Origin: Pithys albifrons albifrons
Taxonomy: Eukaryota > Chordata > Aves > Passeriformes > Thamnophilidae
DNA length: 64,000 bases
Direction of reading: 5' to 3'
Assembly: GCF_047495875.1 (NCBI RefSeq)
Contig: NC_092485.1
Coordinates: 6,768,890 to 6,832,889 of the forward strand
Part shown: piece by piece, positions 19,656 to 34,600 of the stretch
Layout of the letters: every line of letters starts with the position of its first letter
Numbering within the stretch: position 1 is the stretch's first letter
Made by a program: the position numbers and the translations under genes
The notes under the pieces: generated by a model
Told to the model about the DNA's origin: nothing
Database searches by the model: none
What the model saw: the letters and a program-made list of their open reading frames with translations, nothing else

Positions 19656-22600
19656 ATGAGGAAGCCTCAAAGGAGATCCCGACAGAACTTAGAGGGGAGG
19701 TGTTCTCCCTCACCCTACAGCCTCAAGTGCTCCCCGACTCGGGAGACGCTGACGTACGCTCAGGCCCAACGGATTGTGGAGGTGGACATCGATGGGCGGC
19801 TTCATCGCATCAGCATCTATGATCCCTTGAAACTCATTACGGAGGACGAGTTGACTGCTCAGGACATCACTGAGTGCAACAGCAACAAGGAAAACAGTGA
19901 GCAGCCCCTTTTCCCTTCCAAATCTAAGAAAACACCTTCCAAAGGCAAGAAGAAGGAGTCCTGCTCCAAACACGCACCAGGGAAGTCTTTACACTTACCC
20001 CAGCCCAACTTTCGTGTGGTGGACTCTTTTAGCCAGCCAGATGCCCCTCCTCTCCCTGCTGCCTACTATCGGTACATGGAAAAGCCTCCTGAAGACCTTG
20101 ATGTAGAAGTGGAGTATGACATGGATGAGGAGGATCTGGCATGGCTGGAAATGGTCAACGAGAGGAGAAGGGCTGATGGCTATGGAACAGTTTCTGCTGA
20201 CACTTTCGAGCTGCTGGTGGATCGGCTGGAAAAGGAGTCATACCTTGAGAGCCGCAACAACGGGGCTCACCAGTCCCTCATTGATGAGGATGCCTTTTGC
20301 TGTGTCTGCATGGATGATGAGTGTCACAACAGTAATGTCATCCTGTTCTGTGATATCTGCAATCTGGCGGTGCACCAGGAGTGTTACGGTGTGCCCTATA
20401 TCCCTGAGGGGCAGTGGCTTTGCCGCTGCTGTTTGCAGTCCCCTTCTCGACCTGTGGATTGTGTCCTTTGCCCGAACAAAGGCGGAGCCTTCAAGCAGAC
20501 TAGTGATGGCCGCTGGGCTCATGTGGTTTGTGCCATCTGGATCCCAGAGGTCTGCTTTGCAAACACTGTTTTTCTGGAGCCCATTGAAGGGCTCAATAAC
20601 ATCCCTCCAGCTAGGTGGAAGCTCACATGCTGTATCTGCAAGCAGAAGGGCATGGGAGCTGCTATCCAATGCCACAAGTTGAACTGTTACACTGCTTTTC
20701 ATGTCACCTGTGCCCAGAGGGCTGGTCTCTTCATGAAGATCGAACCCACGAGGGAGACCAACATCAATGGCACGACATTCACTGTGCGCAAGACTGCCTA
20801 TTGTGAGAGTCATTCCCCACCTGGAATGCTGAAAAAAGGGTCTCTAGCTGCCGGTGGTGATGGGCAGGAGTACACCGTGAAGCAGAAGGGAGAGGAGGAA
20901 GCCAATTCTGGCCCTCCCAAAGGGTCTCTGAAAAAGAACCAAGTGAAATTGAAGCAAAAGATCAAAAGGAAGCCTGCTGACGTGACCAAAGGGCATTCAC
21001 CTGTGCCCGTGGTGACTGTCACACAAATTCCCTCTTACAGGTGAGTGTTGCAAGTTTAGGGAAGGAATTGGACAGCTGGAGCTGAACAGGGTCTGTTTTA
21101 AGGACTCAGTCCCTCTCATTGATGACATTGGAAACACTGAGTCAAAACCTAACAATAACTATTGCTGTGTTCAGAGTGCTCTGCAGCATAATTCCTGACT
21201 GACTTTCTTCTACATGAGTGTCAGTGGCACACTGTGGTTTTCTTTCTTTGCCAAGCACCGGTCCTAAACTGTTGTGCAACACAGAGTCCATGGTGGTCCC
21301 TAACAGCAAACACCCATCTAGCATGAAGGTGTTTTTAAAATACTTCAGGTCGTACAGGTTGGCAGGCAGGTAGGGGTCATCCCACTATTAAACTTTCTAA
21401 ATCTCATTTCATAATTTCTTAATTCCTCCCTTTATTACAGAGCATGTCAAACCTGGCAGTGTTGCAAGCAGCTTTGAATTTGTCTGTTTATTTTTCTTCC
21501 AGCTCTCTCTCATGCAGAACTGGGTGGTGCTGAATGTTTGTTTGGTGCCTTAGGAAATGTGTTGATGCGTCTCTGGTATTTTAACAGATAGGCTTTGGAA
21601 AACTGCTGATAAGGCACCATGTATAATCTAAGAATGGTAAGCAAGAGTTAAAATAGGTGATATATTATTCTTGGACTCCTGTCAGGTTAGTTTGACAGAC
21701 TCCAGCTTAATAACATCAGGCTTAAATGGGCCCCTGAAAGTTATTGACACAGGAAGTAGTTTTGAAGTTAAGTCTTGGAGCTGAATTGGTGATTGAATAC
21801 TTTGACAGAGCTGTGGCAAGTGCTTGGTGAGACCCTCCAGCCAAGCTGCTACTAACACAGGGATGTATTGTGAAAAGTAGGCACATTTGTCTTCACAGTG
21901 AGGAGATCCCAGATAATACCAGTTCATGTTTGCTTCAGAGTGTGCTTGATACAACACTGCAAAACTTCATCGGGAAACGTAAGGGTCCACAGGGTCGTGG
22001 TTGCTTTGCGCTTGGCTTCATGACTCCTCTTTGCTTCCTTCAGGCTGAACAAAATTTGCAGTGGGCTCTCCCTCCAGAGGAAGAACCAGTTCATGCAGAG
22101 GCTCCACAACTACTGGCTGCTGAAGCGGCAGGCGAGGAATGGGGTGCCCCTGATCCGGCGCCTGCACTCGCACCTTCAGGCCCAGCGGAACACGGAGCAG
22201 GTATTAGTCCCTAGCTGAACATCCATGGGAGGATGGAGAGATTGCATTCTAGAGGGAGACATCCTTGATGTGTTGCTGGAAAGAGCATTGGGAGTGTAAG
22301 GATCAGAGGCCTGATTTAAGTCTCTTCTGATCTCCTCTTGGTACATGCCTGAAGAACTGAGTTAGTATATTAGTGGGATATCCACAGTGCCACTGAAATT
22401 TGTGTTGATGAGTTAGCAGGTGGCAGTTTTTCCCCTGAGTCAGGAGATCCAGGACTGTGCAAGGGTGTGATGGACCATCTCGTAGATGAATTATAAAACC
22501 ACATTCCTCGTGAGTGATTAAAGAAAAGGGATGTTAGCTCCAGAGTTATGGCCAAATTCCAGTTTGGGTCATTCTTCCTGCAGCTTCAATTTTTGTCCCT

Positions 22601-25600
22601 TCTGTGCGCATTCATATAGAAGTTTAGATATAATCATCAGCTCTGGACTCCTTTGCTTCCTCCTCTGAGCTGGTGTCTAGAGTCACTCAATCTCGACTCT
22701 ATTAAGCAGCGCTGCATTTGGCATGAGAAATAGTTGGTGAAGCATTGAAGCAGTCAGACTCTACCCTCTAACACAGCCTGTCAGTAGGTATTGTGTACAA
22801 TGTGCATGTATATTTTTACTATAGTTGAAGGAATTTATAAACTTTTGGGTTGCAAGAAGACTGCTCTGGGTAATAAATAGAAAAACTATTTCCCACTTAT
22901 CAGTGTGGAGCTTGGGAAAGTGCAGCATTTCCTTGGTGTATTATGTTGGCAATTTACCGTAAGTAAGTTCTTAAAAACAAGTGTCCTGTGAATCTAAACC
23001 ATGAAGATCTTGTGAAGCAATTGTCCTCTTGGCAATCATGTGAAAGTGTATTCACTTCAGGTGTATCATGCGAACCATTAGGAAAGCTGCAGATTTGGAG
23101 AGGAAGGCTGATTGTGCTGTGAAGCTGATGTACTGTGTCTTGGAAGGCATGAGCTGATCTCCCAGTATTGGCTGTTCCATTGTATTTTGGCAAATGTCTT
23201 TCCATGGCTCTGTTTCTTCTTGGTTACAAATAGGATAGTAATAGCTCTTTCCTCCCTGCTTTTGGTTGCCTTACCTTTATATTGTAAATGCTTTGGGCTG
23301 CTGCCTCAATGCACAGCAGCTAATAGAAAAATTTCCAGCCTCTGTAATAAACTTGGATATAAAAGCAGGGAGTGTGTAAATGATTAGGCACTGAAGGGTG
23401 TTCCCAGAGTGTAGCTACAGTATAACTTGGGCTAACTTTACAGATTATGTGACATCAAGAAAGGCTGGTGTTGTGTTTGTTGTGTAGAAAGGAGGGGACA
23501 TAGTCTGAACCAGAGATGAGTGAATAGGAGGAAGAGGAGAGCAGTTCACTGAGGATGCCTAGAGAAAGAAGGTAACACAGGAAGCCAGTTGTGTTTTTTA
23601 TCTCACTCGACTGCTGTATTTTATAGAAGGAGCAGGATGAGAAGACCAGTGCAGTGAAGGAAGAGCTGAAGTACTGGCAAAAACTGCGGCATGACTTGGA
23701 GCGGGCTCGACTGCTCATTGAGCTGATCCGTAAGAGGGAAAAACTCAAAAGGGAGCAGGTGGGTTGTTTTGGCTGTTGAGTTGCTGCATTTAACTTCAGT
23801 CCCATGCAAGCACTCTGTGCTGCAGGAGTCAGAGGAGGAAAACGAGTTTTTCTTGAGCTTTTTCCTCTTTTCATAGTCTTGACTATTGGGTGCACAGAAC
23901 TCTCTCTCCCTGTGTCAGTCACAGGCTTGCACTGTGCAGTCTCTGCCCTGAGACCCAGGGCTGGACTGCAAAGTGCTGGGAAAATGTATTTGTGTAACTA
24001 ATGGTGGATTTCATTCCTGACCTACAGCACCCCTTCTATTTCTGGGAAAGGTTTTTGCAGACTAGAAATTAGATCTCCTTTCATGATTATTGCAGGAGTT
24101 TGGTAACACCTACTCTAGAGAGAGGTCTAAATCACAATTCAGCTTTTAATCTCTAAAACTAAAAATTCCTGTAAGTTGTCCTCTTATATACATTTTTTAG
24201 AAAAAAAGTTTTATAATAGAGACCATTTACTACATTTTTCAGTTTCATCTTTGAACTGTGTGCAGATCTCCAAAATTGCACCAGTGAACGTTGCTTCCCA
24301 TGCTTGCCAGCGTTGCCAGTTGAGGGTCTTTTCTTGCCTTACCTAATTGGTTGTTGCACCCACAACTATGCTGTGCAGCGGGAGTATCTTCCAGGAGAGC
24401 TTCATGAAAGGCTCACCTTGCATACAGTGAACCTGTACAGGTGTCCTCAGGCCTTGCCTGGGTGCCTTCAGCTGTTTTCAGGGAGCCAGGCAGAGGGAAA
24501 GCAGCATCCTCAGTGATCACAGCTCCTCTGTGATCAATTTCTTTGTGGCAAGAAATTGCCCACAGCTTTTCTAGAGTCCTTTTGATGCCGACACTGGTTC
24601 ATTTGCTGCATTTACATCATCCTTGATTTACATCAGCAGCTCAGCCCTTCATGCTGTGTGGACCTATTTTAGGTAGGAAACTATGGTGTGCTTTCTTAAA
24701 ACGATAAAATATCACAGAAAAGTGTGTCTAGCTGGAGCTCAGTACCAGTCCAGCTTTTAGGTCAGTGGAGAAGGATGCTCCTGAGTCATGCATCTTTGTT
24801 TGACTTCTTTCCTATTTTGGGAGAAAAGTGTGGTCTTTCTAACTTGTCTTCATTCTCTCACTGATGTTGTCTTGTTGCTTAGCACATCAAATACAGTTTG
24901 CTTTGTGTAAACAGACTTGCTTTCATTTCCTGTTGAAGTGGTTGATTTAATGACATAACGAGCAATTATTAGATCAAAGAAATTAAAATGTTAAGGACAA
25001 ATAAATACTTTTATCCTGTTCAGTCTTCTTTGAATAAATTTTCAGTGCTGCATAGTGTTGCTAATTGGCACAATAATAATATCCTGAGGCAGGGAGACAG
25101 GATAATTTACCAGGCATGAAAAGCCTCTACCTGTATTCATTTTTAGTTGTAGTATCTTTTAATTTTCTGGAGTTTCCTCTTGCTTTGACTTGATGAGGTT
25201 GAATAAACAGGAGTTTCCCATATATAAAAGGATTAGACTGTACAGTTAGACTCTGCAAAGTGCTGTCTACTAATGTACATTCTGCACATTGAGAGCACAA
25301 CGTGTTTGCCAGAGGTTCTACAGCAATGAGCCTGCCAGGCTACCAGATATGCTGACCTGAGGTTTCCACCACTGAGTAGAGCCGGGGTGATGATTCAGAA
25401 GATACTGGAGGGAGACACCACTCCCCTATCCTGTCCTCCCTAACTGCTCATTGCTGTTTTCCCATTCCCAGGTCAAGGTTCAGCAGGCTGCTATGGAGCT
25501 ACAGCTGACCCCTTTCAACGTCCTTCTGCGCACAACGCTGGATCTGCTGCAGGAGAAGGATGCTGCCCAGATCTTCACAGAGCCTGTTAACCTGAATGAG

Positions 25601-28600
25601 GCAAGTTTCTTTCATAGAGTTGTCTAATGTCTTGTAGATGAGGTATTGTTGGGCAGAGGGTCATGTGCTGTTATAATCCTAGAAGCACAACCCACCATTT
25701 CCCAAGCTGCTGCACTAAAGAATATCTCATAAAGGACACATGATGTGGGTATCCTTCTGGGCCAGAAAAGGGCTATTTTCTGGAAGCTTTAGCACATCTT
25801 GGACAAGTAATGTTTTGCAGAGCCAGGGTGCGTCTGCCTTTACTGGGTGACACAGAAGTGAACATCTGGCGCTGCTCCTTGCCAGTGGAAAAGACATTAA
25901 GAGTGCTTGTGATGGATGCGCTCTAGTTGGCTAGTAAATGGTTTTTGTAATTGTACAGGTTTTATATGTTTAGGTTCCAGATTACCTGGAATTCATTTCC
26001 AACCCAATGGATTTTTCCACCATGAGGCAGAAGCTGGAGTCCCACCTGTACCGAACATTGGATGAGTTTGAGGAAGACTTTAACCTTATAGTTACCAACT
26101 GCATGAGGTATAATGCTAAAGACACGATTTTCCACCGAGCAGCTGTCCGGCTCAGAGACTTCGGAGGAGCGATATTGCGTCACGCACGGCGGCAGGCTGA
26201 AAGCATTGGCTTTGACATTGGTGTGGGGATTCACCTGCCTGAGTCACCCAAAACCAAGGACTTTTACTGCTTTTCTTGGGAGGATGGTGAGTAATTATTA
26301 ATGTTTTCTTCTTAGGCAAATCATAATTTTTGTTCTGAGCGTGTCTTTTGGCCTGCATGGAAATCATAGCCATCATTCTGCATACAGGAATTTTCCTATC
26401 CATCATTTACCTAGGCATATACCTAATTCCTTTAGAGCCTCTGAGAGCAGGATTTCAGGTGAGCTGGACAGTCTGAGCTATGTGCAGCTTAGCTCCAGCT
26501 CTCTTAGTGCACGTCTGTCTCGGAAGAGCCTTATAAACTGCCCATGCTCTTTGATTTGTGCCATGACTGTAGTATAAACTTGCTATTTTAAAGAGAATTG
26601 GAAAGGTGGACCTACAATTTTTTGCTCTGGGTAAAGCTCATACATTTCATGGTAAATTGGCAAGGTGTGTAGAGCGACTGGATTAGATGGAGCACTGAGG
26701 GCTGGGAGGGAGTGATGTGGAGGTCAAGGTACTGGGACCCAAACAGTCCTTCTAGATGAGACTTTCCATTCTCAACATGAACCCATCCATTCCCACAGCT
26801 CTCTTGAGATGCAGCTGCAAAGCATTGGTTGAATGACTTGGCTAAACTTAGTACAGAATACTTAGGCCAATACCAAGCATGCAGAGCTTGCAGTCTGCCA
26901 TTTAGTTCCTAAATGTTGAAGCCCTCTTGGGTACAGATAGAGAGTCATTATGAAATCTGTATTGGTGTTGATAGTAAGTCTTTCAGCTGTCCTGCTCCTG
27001 TGGATGTTAGCTATTCAGCAGAGCCAGAGGAATGGCAAACATGTTCTGTTTTGGCCAGTTCAGTTTGTGGTCTGATTTTGTCATTTTATCTGACAACGAA
27101 GTATGTTTCTGACAAGGACCTAGACCTGTGAGCTGTTCTGTTTGGGGTGCAGACATGTCCTTTCACTCTTGCCCCTGGGACAGTAATGGGAACTGAAGAG
27201 CAGTGCCAGTTAAATCAGCTGCTTTTCACTCAAAGGAAGGAAATCAGAGCTCCAAGGTTAATCATTGCTAAATTCCCAAACTAAAGCGATTGATTCATGA
27301 ATAGCATCCAAGGGATTGAGGCACAGCAGAGGTCCCAAATACTTCTTCAAGGAGCCTTACTTCCCTTCACTGTTACAATCTCTTTTGGTGCAGTGGATAA
27401 CATCCTCCTCCCAGAGAACCGGGCTCATCTCTCCTTGGAGGCCCAGCTGAAGGAACTGCTGGAAAAGCTAGACATGGTGAGCAGCGTCCGGTCCAGTGGT
27501 GCACGTACACGACGCATCCGGCTCCTGAGACGGGAGATCAACTCCATTCGGCAGAAACTGGCCCAGCAGCAGAACAAGACCATGGCCAGTGAGGAGACTG
27601 TGCTGTGGGAACGGGCTGAAGAAGGGGAGAAAGGTGAGAGGTGCAGCAGGATTTTAATTACAGCTCTGAAGTGCACGTCAGCAGTCAAGACTTGCTGTTT
27701 CTCCTGTCTGTGACCCTGGTGAAAGATGGGAATGCCTATTGGTAGTTTTGGGAGTAACTCTTTGTAAAATGTTCAAGCAGATTCTTTATTCCTTTAGCAG
27801 ATGATGCCAAGCCCCCACTCCCTCCAACCCTGGAGCCCACAGGACCTGCACCTTCTCTCTCAGAGCTGGACTCTCTGCAGGACCCTCCAACGCTTAAACC
27901 CATCAGTGAAACTAAGTCCTTGAATCAGCTGCAGAAGAGGGTGGTGTCGGACAGGGAGCTCTTTGACAAGAAGGCTCTGCAGCGGGAGAGCCAAACCTTC
28001 CAGCACCTGCTCACCAACAACGGCCTGAATGGACTGGCCTTGCCACCTGCAGACACCCCTGCCAGCCCTTCGTTCAGCAGCGTGGGCCGACGAACATCTG
28101 TCCTTTTTAAAAAAGCTAAGAATGGGGTGAAGCTGCAGAGAGGTCTGGACGGCTCTCTGGAGAATAGGGAGGACCACAGGCAGAGCGGGCGGCTTTCACC
28201 CTCCTGCCCTGACAGAGAGCGACAAGCTCGGAAGCGGACACAGAGCAGAACCTGCAATGAGAGCAATGGAGAAAGGTCACCCAGGCAGGCAGGACAGAGA
28301 GGTAAGGAAAGACTGGACGTGGCACTTAGTGCCACAGTCTAGGTGACACAGTGGTGTTAGGTTATAGGTTGGACTCGATGATCTCAGAGGTCTTTTGGTA
28401 CTGTGATTCTGTAATTCCTTGGGATTTCTTTTCCTCCTGAACCCTTGGAATTGTGACATGGGGCTGAGGAAGTAGAAATCCTATGGCTGAGTGAAAACTT
28501 CTGCATCCAGACTACACACCTGGAACTGACTTTATGCTTAGGGGAAAACATAGTCTTCATGACCAGATGTGCCTGGTGAAAGCTGCATCTCTTCCACATG

Positions 28601-31600
28601 TTTCTAGAATAGGGCAGACATGTCTTTAATGAGTTGCACTTCCTTTCTCCACTGACTTTACAAGGCTTTTGGTATCTTAGTTCAACCCTAGTCACCTCCA
28701 TTTGAGACCTTTAAAGGTATCAAGATGAAGCCCAGGGGAGTCACAAGTGACTCTGCTCTTTGCCAGTCTACGGGGCTACTGTAGGAGAGAGCTTTCCATT
28801 TTCTGTAGGGTAAGCCAACATGCCCAGCTTCTTGCAAAGCTGTTGAGTGGCCTGTCTGGAGACTCTGGCCTGAGATATTGGCATTTTTGCCCTTATAGAA
28901 GGGTTTGTGTTGGCTTGATCACTCTTAGAAGTGAGTTTTCCGCTACAGAAATGATGCGTGTGGTTGGAAGTGTGCACAGTGTGCAGTAACACAGCACCCA
29001 TGTAAGATGAGATGTTACACATTGCTTTTAAATCACTGTAACCTCAGTTCTGGAGCTTAAATAAAATTAGTGGGAATACCAAGAAAATTCCTTTTCAAAT
29101 TAGATCTGCAAATGAGAATAAGCAGCTGCAATGAAATTTGGAAAGACACAAGAGGAAAGAGACATCTGAGTGACAGCACTGTAATTTTTTTTCAGTTCTT
29201 AGTGAAGAGCCATTGTGGGACAGTTCCTATCTGTAAGGTTTGACTTGGCCTACACCTCAAATATTATCTTATAGTTATTTGGCTATCATAAGGTTGCTGG
29301 CATATTGAGAGTGGGAGAAAAGCAGTTGAATGTGGGAATTGACTTACCAGGACAGGTTAAAGGGAACACAAATGATTTCTCCACAGAGTTGAGGGACTCG
29401 CCATCATCATCTGTTGGTAATTAAAGCAGAAAGTTGTCACCTGCACTGGATAAGGATCAGAGTGAGGGGCTGAAATTAAAAGAAGGGAAAATAAAGGCAG
29501 TGTGCTGGAAAATCACCAATAAACTAGATGGTGACATTTCTCCTCTGCAGAAGCAGCACTACTGGCTTTTTCCCAAGTTGTAGCACTGCTTTTGTGATTC
29601 AGCTCCAGCTCCTACTATAGTTTCAAACACAACTGATTTCTCCTCATGAGAGGGACTGTCTGGTGTGATGCATCTGTGTTACTGGAGAAGCAAGTTAGTG
29701 TGATCAGGATTTTCATAACAAGGTGTTTCCCAAAAATGCACGCCTTGTGGCAATTCCATACTGACAGTTAGAAAAAGCAATAGTGGCCTTACCATGAATT
29801 TGCCCTTTGTATGGGTGTTGTACTGGCTGTGAGCCCATGGGAACTTGGGGGTAGTGGGTCCCTGGATGGGGGAAGGCTTCTTGTGCCTGCTGTGGGCTTG
29901 GGGTTGCTCTCAGGGGTCATTCCCTGTCATTCCCATTTGTCTCCTTGGCAGGAGCGACTAATGGCTTTGCAAAGCACGCAGAAAGTGGCTCGGACTCAGA
30001 ATGCAGCTCTGCCCTTGGCAGTGGACCGGTGTTTGAATCCTGCAGGTAAGTGCCCCATGCAAAACTGTTCCCTGGAACACCTTCTGTGTCTTGATTAATC
30101 TCTGCTTTTGGTCTTTGATGTCTCCATTTCAAACCCAAACCAAGGAATTAAAACCAATCTGATGACTTATGGATAACTTGTACAATTATTCTATTTATTC
30201 TATTTAAAAGCAGTTCTGATTACTGCTTTTTCTCCAGTCTTTCTTTTTGAGTGCCAAATTCACGCAGAATGGATTGTTTATTAGAAAATTGTAAAAGAAA
30301 AACATAATTACTGTATATGAAAATACTTTATTTCCTAAGATAGAGATAGTCCATTTCCTGAAATGTTTGTAGTAATGAGCTGAAAGGACATTCAGGATGT
30401 GGACAGATTCCAGTTCCATACAGGAGTCGTGTTGAAGGGCTGCTGTGTCATCTCTTAAGTCTATACAAAAGTGGTATAACTCGTGCAAGCTCCAAAAGCG
30501 TCACTGCATCAGCTCTCAAGTGGGAAGTCTTCACCGGGTTTCTTTCTCATGATTACAGCTTGGTTTCTATTAGGCCCTTTCATAGCTCATGGGAAAGCTG
30601 TGATGATATCCATCATCACCAGAAGAGATCACATTTTGTTCAAGTATTCAGTATTTTCATGTCAATGAGGCACCAGTGCAGTAATTTTTCAGTATTTTAA
30701 GCAGAGCTGGGGAATCCATGTATTTATCTTCATTTTCAAGGATAATCTGTTTTCTCCTAATGCCCTATTTTTTTATATCTTTTAACAGTGGTTTGATGCC
30801 TCCTAAGCGCAGTCGAGGAAAGCCGACTCTTTCTCGGATGCCTTTCTTGGAAGGTGTGAATGGAGACCCTGATTTCAGTGGCTCAGGTGAGAATTACTGC
30901 TCAGTTACACACTCTGCTCTGGTCCCATTGTACCCCAGGGCTGGCATCCATCTGAACCAGGAGGCACATATCCCAAAGCACACCAGGAGTCAGTCAGCTC
31001 CTGAGTGCAGGCTCTTGTCATGGCTCTCTGAGAACCAGAATTATCCTGTACCTTGTGTGTTCAGCAATCTTCTTTGGAGATAAGCTTACAGAGCGGGGCT
31101 GGTGCTGTGAGGAATCCTGTGTTTTAGAATGTGATTTCATTAGTGAAGAATATGTCTGGAATGCAGTAGTGCTCAATTGGATTGTACTCAGCTCTTTCTA
31201 GATTAAATTTTCAATGCTAATGTTTGACCATTTTCCCCAGTGCAACCACTACTTGCTATAAACTTTGTATTAAGGAAGATTACTCCTTTTCCAGGACCAT
31301 GACCTGGTAGATTTCATGTCTATGACCAAATCCATCTCTCATATAGCCATTTGATTTCTGTGACTCAATTTGATTAATATTTCCATGTTGAAGTGTTCAT
31401 GTGAAGCTCCATGCACACATAGGCTTGGACCCGTGATTTAAGAGACTGTGGCTTTATCTTAATGCTGAACTTGACCATACTGACAGAGCATAAAGAAGAC
31501 TGGACATTCACTGTGGCCAGGCTGGAGCTCCATGCACGCTAAACTTTATCATAAACTTACTGCAGGTGAGATGTGTGTCATATCACATCTCATTTGGCCA

Positions 31601-34600
31601 CCCAATGCATATAGGTACAACAGTAAGTGGCTTTCCATTTCGTTCTGTCATATGTTTTAAGTACAACAGTAATTCATCTGTTTTAGCTGATTGCTTTTTA
31701 GATAATGCAGGCCATCATGCCTGGATTAGATGACAGTGTGGTTTCTTGTGTTATCATAACCCTTTTGCTAGTAATTGTCCTTTTAAGCCTTGTCCTCCTG
31801 TCCCTTAGGCAGGACTCTCCTGATGTCCTTTGAGAGTCAGGGTGAGCTGGAGCCCTTGGAGCTTGTGTGGGCCAAGTGCCGTGGCTACCCTTCCTACCCT
31901 GCCTTGGTAAGTATCCTGCTGCTCTCTTGGAACCTGTACTTGCATTGCAGGTAGCCCAGGGCACAGTGCTAGTGTGCAGTGTGACTAGATAGAAAAGGAA
32001 AACTGGAAAGAATGTAATATATGCTTTTAATTATTTCCCCTTTGCGCAGTAATTTTCCCTGTGCTCATTGTTTAAGAGCATTACAGGCGATTTATAAAAC
32101 ATTGGTGTCTTATTGTTAGGGATAGGAGCACCCCTCCCCTTCCCTTCCTTCCACTCTCCTTGTCTGAAAGTAAGCAGTACTATTGGGATGAGAAGACCTA
32201 TATTTTATCAATGTAGGCACCAGGTTCCACTGGAGTCTTCAGTGTCTGCACATTTTCCCATATAGTGAGTACTAATCCATATATAGGTGCCCAGCTGGCC
32301 CTGTCATGTATATATCCACTTGTAGTAACCATATGTTTGATATAAATATGAAAATATATTCATGTGTTTGCACCTAGTCCCTTGAACAATACTTCCTTAA
32401 TATTTATCTGGTTTGGGGTGTTTTTCTATAAACATGAAATCCATAAACCTGTCTTCAGTGAGCACCATACTTGGTTTCAGAGCAACTCATGGCATGCAGA
32501 TGTTGCTAGGAGGTGCAGGCATTTCAGCGCTTGTTAAGTTGTCAGCAGAGATTGCTGAAGTAAGTATATGAGGAAGAACATGAGACATGCTATGTTTTTT
32601 TGTTCCTGCTACTTTTAAATATATGCCTTGAAATGTGGCTTTTCCTGCCATCTCTGCTCCATGTAATTTCCACATGGCTGCAGCCATTCCCTTAAGTACC
32701 GTTCTGGTTCAGAGGATGAGGACAGACGGCTCTTGTGACTGCTGAGAAATTGCAAGGGCTAGAAGAAAGTGGCCATCACAGAAATTGGAGGCATCTCTAC
32801 ATCCAAGCAGCAGAGCTGTGAGACTGGCCATAAGCTGACACAGCATGCAGGCCTGGCTGTGTCTGAGCACAGTTCTGATGCCATCAAAAAGGGCAGGTTC
32901 TGCTGAAAGTGTGACCCTTATCCATGCTCTTACTCTAAGTGGGTGACCAGAGGAGGGAACTGCTATGGATCTGCTAGCCATCTTGGCCAGCCAAAGCATT
33001 TCTAGTTCTCTGTGTGGCTACAGCCAGAGTTAAGCTATGGTTTAGAATGGATTTAATCACTGAGATTGCCTCCAAAAGAACTTTTTTTTTCTCTAATAGC
33101 AGCCTGTTGTGGTGGTAAAGTGTCTTAATACTACAGGTGGCCAATGTCAAAGCCAATCTACTTTTTCAAGACCTTAGGAGGCAAAGAAGAATAGATGGAG
33201 TATTACATCCACCCTTTGCTGTTTTGTTCTCCTCCTGTGACCACATAGCACAATTTGGACACTGCCATTTTTGCTTTATGTGGGGAGAGTTGATGCATCT
33301 GTTGTTACTTCTCTTCAAAATTACTCTAGTCCGTGTTCCCTTAGCTTGATGAAGCCAGCACTGCTTGTCAACTCTCTCAGAATATTGGGCTCAATTCTAA
33401 TCTGTTAGTGTAAATCTGAGCAATGCCACTCAAGTCAACTGGGTTGTTCCAGAATGGAACTGTTGTGAAATTGTGTTATGCCTTTGCAGTAGAGCAGTAG
33501 TGTTGCATTTATTGTAATGAGTTTGGAGTGAGGGAGGGAGATCCTGTGCTCTACACAACAATACTGAGTTTGTACTGAATTACCAATTGCTGTACGTGTA
33601 TCTACAGCCACACAGAACCTTTCCATTTTTAAGATTGAGTGCCTGGCTTTTGGACTGACTGGCTTCCCTTCCATAGGGGAAGCCTTGAGGATGAAAATTT
33701 TTTAGAAAGAGCCACTGAAACATAACAAGCCATGTTGCTTACCCATCCAAAGTAGACTTATTTCTCTAGTGTGGATGAACTGAAAGAAGAGGGAAAAAAT
33801 GCATTCTCTTCATTACTTGGAAGGCTTTTGTGCTTAAATATCCTTTCCCTGTGTCACTAGATAATCGATCCCAAGATGCCGCGTGAGGGTTTGCTCCACA
33901 ATGGAGTCCCCATCCCTGTCCCACCCATGGACGTGTTGAAGTTGGGGGAGCAGAGGCAGACAGAGGCAGGAGAAAAGCTCTTCCTTGTCCTTTTTTTTGA
34001 CAACAAGAGAACCTGGTGAGTGTGTGCAGACAGGCCTGTGGTGAGTGCTGTTGCAGAGAGGGAAGATTTAACATAATATATGGGAGCATACAGGGATTAT
34101 GATGATGATGATAATACATTTAAGTTGGAGAATTTAAATATGCAGCAGTCAAGAAGCATCTAAATAAGACTGTCTGGCCTGCTTTTCCTGGCCCAAGAGC
34201 AGAACATCTCCCAGTTCCAATTCCACAGTGAACAGTCCAGCATCCTTCATCCAGGGGGAACATTACCACAAAAATACTGAGGCCCATTGAGAGTCAGTTT
34301 GCAGCAAATTACAGAGAGCATTTGACTTTAAAACACCAGCAGACTAAGCAGCCCATTCCAATGCTGCAAAAAAGATTTGCCAAATTTTCAAAATTTAGGT
34401 TTATTTCATATTTAGCCTTCACTGGTTTTTCAGAGGTGCTGAGAACCTGCAATTTTCAAATCAAGATCTTTGTTAAAGTTTGAAAATGTAGATGTAAGCA
34501 CATAGGTTCAAAGCAAGTGAAATATCTCAAGGCCTTTTTTTGTTACTCTTCAGACAAACTGAATTTTAGCATTAGCTGCTGACCATGCTCTCATGGTAAC

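Noticed and set aside
20116..20813. Frames of 188-191 codons overlapping the first BRPF3 coding exon
   Set aside because: Out-of-frame and antisense shadows of the PHD-finger coding sequence.
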